Assembly: GCA_032622095.1 (NCBI GenBank)
Contig: CP136063.1
Span: 118,190,723 to 118,254,722, forward strand
Reading direction: 5' to 3'
Origin: Siphonodentalium dalli
Lineage: Eukaryota > Mollusca > Scaphopoda > Gadilida > Siphonodentaliidae
Length of the DNA stretch: 64,000 bases
Position numbers and translations under genes: made by a program
The notes under the pieces: generated by a model
What the model saw: only the letters and a program-made list of their open reading frames with translations
Database searches by the model: none
What the model was told of the DNA's origin: nothing
Shown: in pieces, positions 58,101 through 64,000 of the stretch
Position numbering within the stretch: position 1 is the first letter of the stretch
Layout: every line of letters begins with the position of its first letter

Positions 58101-61100
58101 CAACTTGATTGTATGTATTATCATCATCATCATCATCTTTATTTCGAAACAAGTCATTCGACTTATAGTTCCGCTGAATAATGGTGATATTACATAATAC
58201 AAAAACGATCTAATTACAATAGAACGTTCAATCGTCGTGAACGTATTTGATATCGATAGGAGTGAAGTAAGGTGTTGCTTCCACGACCATGTCAGGTAAT
58301 TTGTTCAGCAATAAATATATGAGTAAAAAAGAATTTACGAACGTCTTTTCGCGATCCAGGCATCTGCAGCCTCTGCATGGTTGTTGTATACAGTGCTCTC
58401 TGAAAGAATTGTTCTGGATCCACAGTCTATAAATTGTTCAGCAACTTATAATATGACTCAATTTATTGACATAAAATTTAGTTTGACGAGCCTGTCTTTG
58501 TAAGACATTTTTCTGATTCGAGGGACACATTTTGTAGCCCAGCGGTGCACGCTTTCGAGAGCTTTGCACTGGTACCGAAGACACGGGTTCCACGGATTCC
58601 ACGGGTCTTACCATGCTGACATAAAGTGTTTGAACATGTTTTTATCCAAATTTTTTTGCGAAGGTCCTTTTAATTACTCCGAGAGTTATGTAACCTTTGT
58701 TGCAGATAGTATTGATATGTACGTCAAATTTTCTATTTAGTAAGTTTATATCATTCCATCGACCTTTCTCTGTTGGCAAGCGATGGTAACAAGTACGGAA
58801 TTGGCAAAAAGTTATTATGTTCTTAGTATCCAAATAATCCAAGTATCTTTCGAAATTAATATCGTGCTGTTTGAACATTTTATAGTTATTATAATTGCCT
58901 CGGCTAGGTTTTTCTATGTCAGATAACCAGATGCCTCGTAATTGAATAAATATTCAGACTACATTTGAAATAAAGTGCCATTTGTTCTGAACATGTAATA
59001 TAACCAACATTTAACAGACGACTGACCTATTCTCGGTTGTTCCTGTGACAGCTATGAAGTCGAAGATTGACAGGTGCTGCACGAGTTCGCACAGTCCAAC
59101 TCCTCCTCCGTGTGGACATATAGGAACTATAAAGATAAATATATTGAACTCCATTGGCTCGAAATGGGGTAGGGTTCTCTATTCCGAAGGTTCATTATTC
59201 AGAAGGTTCATTATTCAGAAGGTTCGCTATTCCGAAGGTTCATTATTCCGAAGGTTCGCTATTCCGAAGGTTCGCTATTCCGAATGTTTTCTATTCTGGG
59301 CGTATTTAACCAGAAATGAATGAAAATTTGCACCCCCACCACAAAAACACACGAGGAATGAAAAATACTATTACGCTAGTATTCACATATAGTACATGTA
59401 TACACCCACTTCTGATTCCCAAAATTGTCCCAGATGTCGGTTATTAATAGCAAGAAGACAGTATTAGTTTATCGTTTAATATGGAAAGTTGAAAACACCA
59501 TGACTGAAATAAACTACATGTAAGAGATATAGTTTTTCCGAACTGGCAATTTGAAAGAAACATCAACATTAAAGGCCCATTTAATTTTCGAACCCCCAGA
59601 TCACATATATAACATATATATGCCAGTATATATATACCATTGGAAATAGGAAGCTCTCTAACACTGTATTATCAGCTTATGCGATGTAATAAACTGTGAA
59701 CCTGTTGTTTTTGTTGAGTTAACGACGTGTTTTTGTGCTTTTAAAGGTTCATCTGGTTTTGTTGTGCAAAGTGTATTATTTTCAATGGGTGGGGAATAAC
59801 TCTATATTTTAAAGATAGTGTTATTCCCCTTCAATTAAAAATACATTAGGTTGAATTATGTTGCATTCTGGGAGCCATAACGCGGGGGAGGGGGATCTTT
59901 TTATGATTGAATCTGTTTTCTATTTCTCTATGGACATCTTCTGATACAGACGTTTAAAATTCAATACAAATTCACAATTGCAGTTTGGTTCATCTCATAC
60001 CCGTCTATTCAACGACATTCTGCTACGCATTATTCATTAAGAGTTATAGCCCCACTGTTTTAATCCGCCTTTAGCTGGCGTATTCTTGCCTCTAAGATTA
60101 TTGAGATATAACGTCATACGTGATGACATTAAATCGTATGGAAACATAGCAATTACAAGTGTGAGTTGCCTGACGTGAATGTTTTGTTTTGGGAAATAAC
60201 GTCATACGTATTGACATTTAATTTCAAGGAAACCCGCGAAGAAAAAAGTCACATTTATTGTTTCAATGTTTTAAGTTATTTCCTTCATAAAAAGTGTCTT
60301 CGTGATAAAGAACACTCTCAATACTTTAGAATATAGAATTAACCTTTAAAATAACAAAAATCTTCGGAATAGCGAACCTTCGGAATAGAGAACCTTCGGA
60401 TTAGCGAACCTTCGGAATAGCGAACCTTCGGAATAGTGAACCTTCGGAATAGTGAACCTTCGGAATAGAGACATGTTCCCGCTCGAAATAACCACTTTAC
60501 CAATATCTTAAGTATATATGCTGCAGGACCCGTCGCACTTAACTACTACTTTTGGGCAAATGCAATGGAAGTAGATTTTGAGGGGGAGGGGGTGCTACTT
60601 GTTTTCTTGATGTGAACATTATTCAAATAAAACCAAATCGTTTTTAAATATAGTTGAGCGTGTATATTACGTGCCTATCTTAGGATCAGCATTAGTGCAA
60701 TTATTCCTTCTTTTTAAATATTCTGGCCATTCCTACATCAATCAGTTCATTCATTTTGGAATGAGGCACAAAACACGCCGTCATGCATGGCGCGTGTTCA
60801 GGGCAAAACTCAGTAATATATTGCCGTAATCATATAAGAAACCCTTGTTTTGTAATATGTGTGTATATGTTGTGATCGAAGTAGCGATGGAAATAATTAA
60901 AATTTTCAATAGGCGACAGCATATTCATTTAACCCTTTATTTACTATAGATCCCTTCGTAAATATCATATAATAAGTCAGCCGTGTTGTTGAACTTATAG
61001 TATCTAAATATTTCTAATCAATGAATAAGACGCAACATGTACTTGTGTTATCAGTTATCTCTGTCGTCTGCTCATATTTTAGGATCACCCTTCCAACTGA

Positions 61101-62522
61101 ATAATATACCATTCACATGGATACTTTTATAGCAATTTGAAATTGTTTAATCTCAATAAAAACCGTACATATGCATACAGTATTTGAGATAAAATATATG
61201 AATAAGTTTACATGTGAAATTAGTATTTACAAGTGATCAAGCACATTACATATATACAAGAAACACAACCAATTCTCGCCATTAACATCGGCATTTATTA
61301 TCATGTATTCGCCCTATACGATGCGACGGAGAATCCATTTAGTAAAGAAAAGTTAAATATATATATATTTATATTTGTTTCAACCATCAACAAATTCACA
61401 TTAAATGTAACATATATTGGGCAAAGGGATTGAGGACAGGTGCAAGTATCACTTATCACTAGACCCCTAAGTAATCGACTCCTTAACCACAGTAGAATTA
61501 TGGGTAACTTTTCAGGATTTAGTCGGAAATATGGCTTGTGGAGAGCTTTCCGATGAATGTCAACAAGCCATATATTTCCGACTAAATCCTGAAAAGTTAC
61601 CCATAATTCTGCTGTGGTTAAGGAGTCGACTACTTATGACATTACTGTATGCTGAAACCCTAGCATGCAGCTCACCTCCGAATTTTGCAGCCATCAGTAT
61701 GACAGCTAGATTCTCGTTCACTCCGCCCAAACGACAGCTATCAATCTGACAAAACTGGATGGCTTTGGCCTGTAGAAGTTGTTTGAATATGATTCTGTTC
61801 TGACAGTGTTCACCCGTCGCTACACCAATCCCGAGAGGACTTAGGGCCTGTGGGAAAATAGATATCCTGAATTAACAATTTATAAAATTATACACTGCAA
61901 TGGTCTATTATTCATCTGCAGGGATGTTCAGGAATGTAAGCAGACGACATATAATAGAAAGTGCAGAAGGAATCATATTCATTGGTGGGAAATGTTCAGA
62001 TGATAAGTTCAACAAACGTTTGTTGTGAACTAAGGGTTAATATATATATACACAGCAATTATCTGATAACAGTGATGATGAAAATCCGACTTGCTGTGCA
62101 TCTTCTGTTGTCATCGACTTGACCGTATACTTGTAGGTGGAATGGTCATTTTCGTCAGGTGACTTCTGTTGGAAATGGTAACACGCGTTACAAGTTACAC
62201 ATACGTGTGGCTAAACCTGGCTAGTATTGTAACCATGACTTAAAGAGACTCACAGACAGTGTGGTCTATGTTGCTGCTATTGTTGTTGTCATTGTTTATT
62301 GTTTTTTTGTTTTTGGAAGTGTTGTTGAGAGAAAATTGTGGACAAATTGTTCAAGTTCTGCGGACATGAGCGGATATTATATCATACTTCTGAGATTCTT
62401 GCGTGTCCAAGTACATCATCTGGGCTAGTGGGCTCCTCGATCCAGAATATTTTGAACTTGGCCAGATTTTTCATCCATTCGATGGCCTCGAATGTTTCCC
62501 ATCGCTGGTTAGCGTCAGTCAT
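52092..62522 (-). CDS. ENOSF1: ENOSF1 / L-fuconate dehydratase homologue, C-terminal part (gene model, 5 exons)
   Basis: On the minus strand, 62522-62388, 61847-61676, 59126-59027, 53664-53583 and 52199-52092 splice in consistent phase into 198 residues ending in TGA. Enolase-superfamily (mandelate racemase type) sugar-acid dehydratases remove water from L-fuconate with a divalent metal. Expected residues are present: Asp in MTDANQRW, Glu in [10 protein letters not shown], Glu in GVATGEHC (metal ligands), Asp in QIDSCRLGG and His in [12 protein letters not shown] (catalytic dyad). Human ENOSF1 is 443 residues, so the N-terminal capping domain and first barrel strands lie upstream, beyond the window. 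No stops or frameshifts, so probably functional. Introns of 0.5-5.4 kb are full of repeats, several touching splice sites. Confidence 0.92.
52915..53475. repeat. CATCTTGGATTTTACTC-family repeat in ENOSF1 intron
   Basis: Degenerate modules with ACCATCTTGGAATTTAA, GCATGAGTAAATCCTTTGGC, AAAACATGGCCGCCAGCGGC and GACCTCTAG-like words. They lie between the last two ENOSF1 exons. Confidence 0.75.
53583..53664 (-). CDS. ENOSF1: ENOSF1 exon ([15 protein letters not shown] ... LPQ)
   Basis: The acceptor CTGTTATAG is followed by G completing Arg, then [20 protein letters not shown] and AHYQLPQ, and donor GTAGAG. Its first four bases (GGTC) belong to the first unit of a 55-bp tandem array that covers the acceptor. 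Confidence 0.92.
53661..53935. repeat. Five-copy 55-bp tandem array carrying the ENOSF1 3' splice site
   Basis: GACCCTATAACAGAGATAAG, then CTAACGGTTAAATTCCAACA, starts at 53661, 53716, 53771, 53826 and 53881, exactly 55 bases apart. On the gene strand each unit contains a TTAAC branch-like word, a pyrimidine-rich stretch and TATAG or ACAG at the same place as the used acceptor. The array starts within the exon by four bases. Confidence 0.93.
54047..54482. mobile_element. Element with about 40-bp inverted termini
   Basis: TCCATTCTAATGGTGCCAG and ATCGGAACACTGGCGCC at the left are mirrored by GGCGCCAGTG-like and ATAGACCTGGCACCATTAGA with ATGGA at the right. The interior of about 350 bp is non-coding. 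Confidence 0.75.
54600..55150. repeat. Worn repeats related to 24680-25640
   Basis: CCTATCTAATCAGATTTCC with TGGGTCAAATTACCC and the variant at 55095 are direct relatives of 25498. The 54840 segment (CATGTTTCAATTTCC, ATTACAACCATTTTTG) is an inverted relative of 24940. Confidence 0.6.
55187..55355. mobile_element. Short element with CACCCCACAAGTAC termini
   Basis: GTACTTGTGAGGTGCGATC at the left mirrors ATCGCACCCCACAAGTAC at the right. A second inner palindrome, ACTTGTGGGGTGCACCCCAC, lies at 55219-55242. Confidence 0.7.
55640..56330. repeat. Degenerate TTTCTAGAAA-rich repeat block
   Basis: TTTCTAGAAA, TTCTTAGAAA and TTTCTTATT-type words of 10-25 bases recur many times in both orientations. 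A related block lies at 57480-57790 as part of the duplication. No gene. Confidence 0.7.
56640..57406 (-). pseudogene. LINE reverse transcriptase C-terminal relic, duplicate A
   Basis: The minus-strand frame 57406-57140 holds [18 protein letters not shown] and [20 protein letters not shown] with [11 protein letters not shown], then, past a stop, [14 protein letters not shown] and KDRLSKLN. These are recognisable LINE reverse transcriptase C-terminal motifs. The element ends in a GAT-repeat tail near 56650 (ATCATCATC on the plus strand). The FRTCYHRLP motif normally lies after, not before, the IKRTF motif, so the copy looks rearranged. Confidence 0.7.
58110..58878 (-). pseudogene. LINE reverse transcriptase C-terminal relic, duplicate B
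   Basis: Same content as duplicate A with a small disruption after IKRTFA (frame break at about 58645). The GAT-type 3' tail is at 58118-58138. It arose by the 1.47-kb tandem duplication rather than by a second insertion, because flanking non-LINE sequence is duplicated too. Confidence 0.72.
59027..59126 (-). CDS. ENOSF1: ENOSF1 exon ([11 protein letters not shown] ... TTENR)
   Basis: The acceptor ends TTTATAG. The first two bases complete Val; then [20 protein letters not shown] and [12 protein letters not shown] follow, with a split AG at donor GTCAGT. It carries the catalytic His. It was found by filling the gap the family sequence predicts between neighbouring exons, and both phases fit. 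Confidence 0.92.
59174..60475. mobile_element. Unit bounded by inverted arrays of a 17-bp repeat
   Basis: The left array (59174-59298) repeats GAAGGTTC(G/A)(C/T)TATTC(C/A)(G) about six times. The right array (60362-60475) holds its complement, CGGAATAG(C/T)GAACCTT, about six times. The outermost TCTCTATTCCGAAGGTTC is mirrored exactly at the far end. The 1.07-kb interior includes a TTAA family-2 element. It starts 48 bp before the ENOSF1 exon 59027-59126 (upstream on the gene strand). Confidence 0.78.
59569..60000 (-). mobile_element. TTAA-flanked element, family 2, uninterrupted copy
   Basis: Starts TTAAAGGCCCATTTAATTTT and continues through TGCAAAGTGTATTATTTTCA, AATGGGTGGGGAATAACTC and TGTTGCATTCTGGGAGCC. 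It passes without break through the point at which the 36686 copy is split. The far end fades near 60000. Confidence 0.8.
60500..61450. other. ENOSF1 intron sequence without recognisable features
   Basis: AT-rich, no tandem repeat or hairpin noticed. The open frame 61233-61433 has no recognisable domain. Confidence 0.55.
61457..61649. mobile_element. TA-flanked palindromic element in an ENOSF1 intron
   Basis: Shares CTCCTTAACCACAG and ATTATGGGTAACTTTTCAGG and the mirrored arm, ending GACATTACTGTA. The left tip is worn. The right end lies 26 bases inside the intron from the donor of the ENOSF1 exon 61676-61847. Confidence 0.85.
61676..61847 (-). CDS. ENOSF1: ENOSF1 exon (ALSPLGIG ... AAKFG)
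   Basis: The acceptor TTTTCCCACAG is followed by [20 protein letters not shown] and [20 protein letters not shown], ending in a split G at donor GTGAGC. It carries the third metal-ligand Glu and the dyad Asp. Confidence 0.94.
62388..62522 (-). CDS. ENOSF1: ENOSF1 exon (MTDANQRW ... GHARISE)
   Basis: The acceptor CTGTATACAG stands before ATG, an internal Met codon of the family's MTDANQRW motif. The donor GTATGA follows GAA. It encodes 45 residues with two metal-binding positions (Asp3 and a Glu of IEEP). The open frame extends upstream to 62630, but that part is intron. Confidence 0.93.
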
Positions 62523-62766
62523 CTGTATACAGAGAGCGGTAATGTATATCAGATGTGAACAGTACGATAGGTTACGGTATATTATATTATATGAAACGTG
62601 GCAGAATGTAAGTGCACCGGGACTGTTCAAGATGAATCACCCAATTTGATACGATGCATGCAACTACTACATTTACGTTATATATGCCAGGAAATAATAA
62701 TTATAGTATCGAATATGTGATTAAATTCGCGCTGGTTTTAATTATCAGCTATCGAATTTCAACGTT

Positions 62767-63150
62767 TTAAAGGCCCACTTAATTTGCGAGTCACCGATTA
62801 TTTTCTTTATAGTGCCTTGATATCCGGTTTTAATAACAATATATGACATGAAATATGATTAAAATACTGTAATTCATCACCGTTTGGAATGTCTGTGTCT
62901 CAGGTGCCCATAGAGTAATAGAAAATAGCTGAAAACATAGCAATATTTCCCCCGTCTCGCCGCTCCCAGAATGCAACAGAAATCAAACTAAGATATAAAG
63001 TTATTCCTCTGTCATTGAAAATAATACACTTTGCACTACATTCCAGATGAGACTTAAGCACACAAAAAACAAACACCTCAACAAAAAAAACACCGGATAA
63101 GTTCATAATACAATGTTTTGGAGCTTCCTCTTTCAAATGGTATATAATAT
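62767..63150 (+). mobile_element. TTAA-flanked element, family 2, second uninterrupted copy (worn right end)
   Basis: Starts TTAAAGGCCCACTTAATTTG and matches the left half at 36686 (ATTCATCACCGTTTGGAATG, CTCCCAGAATGCAA). It then continues directly into sequence of the right half at 51572 (ATTGAAAATAATACACTTTG, ATACAATGTTTTGG). Homology fades after GGTATATAAT at about 63150. Confidence 0.82.
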
Positions 63151-64000
63151 AGTACAGAGGCCAGGCAAGACAAAAATAATTTCGTCGACATCGGAATGTA
63201 TATAACTGAAACCATTTTTGTCTATTAGGCAGTGTATCTGTGGACCATCCAATACCGGTAGTCAACAGTTTAAGGTGTGCGGCGACTTTTTTTGGTCAAA
63301 TATGTAGATTTGACGTCCAAAAAACACTATTTTTAATAAAAAGTTATTTATCCAAATTTTTGAATACGTAGAACATCCAAATTGTTTTCATGTGTAATAC
63401 TATGGATATTCTACCTGAAAATGCATCCAAATAATTTAATAATTTAGTAGAAATTTTTTTTTACTAAAAAAGTTCCAATTATTTGGAAACAAAATCAGAA
63501 ATTTGGATATTTTTCAAACTTAAAATTATTTTTTCCCCAAGAATTTGTTGTCGTTACATGGAGTTTATGGTCTCAAAATTGCCTTGATTTATTCCCTTAA
63601 TAATAGGATAGAATATAATGTCATACATACAATAGTTTGAACATTATCAGAAATATACTACCCCTCCCCCTAAAAAAATAAAAATCCCGAAATTTTCTAT
63701 ATTTTGGTATAATCCGATAAAACATAAAAATATGTATAATAGGTCATTCCTGGATGTCTGCTTATATTTATATCAGATTGTGGTGGGTTCATTGAATAAC
63801 AACATCACTTCAAACAATGTGACTATTCACTAAAATATGCAAATTTGATACAAAATTGTTTGAATTTGAGATTCATAATTTATATTTTCATTTTAACATT
63901 TGAATACCAGAATCTCACATTGTTTTAAACAGTTCAATCATGTGTATCATCCAAAGATGAGACACTGTCACAATCGTCCACTATATTGTCCAGATTGTAT
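63151..64000. other. Upstream ENOSF1 intron or flank, no features seen
   Basis: AT-rich with T- and A-runs. No upstream ENOSF1 exon could be recognised, so the next exon lies beyond the window or is too short for me to identify. Confidence 0.5.

Larger units (their letters stand above)
56013..58960. repeat. Tandem duplication of a 1.47-kb block
   Basis: Block one, about 56013-57480, and block two, about 57481-58960, share order and high identity throughout. Examples are ATTGGTGGTCAATCTCTTGC, GACGTTTCGGCGAGCCGTAA and CAGATAACCAGATGCCTCG. Indels distinguish them, such as the (ATC)n tract being longer in block two (58118-58138). It lies in the ENOSF1 intron between 59027 and 53664. Confidence 0.9.

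Noticed and set aside
62523-62630. N-terminal extension before MTDANQRW as the ENOSF1 start
   Set aside because: MTDANQ is an internal barrel motif. The extension lies upstream of a CAG acceptor and resembles translated intron; earlier exons must be outside the window.

Overview
The window reads as nuclear DNA of an invertebrate animal, probably a lophotrochozoan and most likely a mollusc. It is AT-rich, has widely spaced exons with GT-AG introns, and is packed with miniature transposons, minisatellites and the TACATGTACATG vocabulary common in bivalve genomes. The species cannot be named from this sequence. There are no bacterial features such as operons or CRISPR arrays. Most open reading frames above 60 codons are chance frames or frames inside repeats.

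Three protein genes can be supported, all by spliced exons whose phases match exactly. (1) Positions 1-18,953, + strand: the last seven visible coding exons of an RNF213-like giant E3 ubiquitin ligase, giving the C-terminal 362 residues. (2) Positions 34,787-27,999, - strand: a complete two-exon nucleoside diphosphate kinase (NME/NDK, 173 residues, catalytic His present). (3) Positions 62,522-52,092, - strand: the last five exons of an ENOSF1 / L-fuconate dehydratase homologue (198 residues, catalytic residues retained). The 5' parts of genes 1 and 3 lie outside the window. The genes belong to unrelated pathways (ubiquitin signalling, nucleotide balance, sugar-acid catabolism), and I see no functional coupling between them.

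The rest is mobile and repetitive DNA. The RNF213 introns hold a tRNA-derived SINE with a perfect 12-bp target-site duplication, a candidate hammerhead ribozyme motif, a 22-copy 50-bp minisatellite, TTAA-flanked miniature elements, and a 5.4-kb DIRS-type element with inverted terminal repeats and an internal complementary region. Positions 18,954-27,998 are gene-free and repeat-rich. The NDK intron holds a palindromic TA-flanked element, a 151-bp tandem array with a three-unit higher-order period, a decayed Harbinger-type transposase and a long C/G homopolymer tract.

The most striking structure is at 36,981-51,571: 14.6 kb bounded by perfect 28-bp inverted terminal repeats, sitting inside one copy of a TTAA-flanked element whose other copies in this window are uninterrupted at that point. 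Its ends carry ACCTGGG-type subterminal arrays, and its interior holds other nested elements, a LINE relic and a 1.8-kb 45-bp satellite. No transposase is recognisable in it.

A second theme is repeats touching splice sites. A DIRS end lies 20 bp from an RNF213 acceptor. In ENOSF1, one 3' splice site is multiplied five times by a 55-bp tandem repeat, and two other elements lie within 26-48 bp of splice sites.
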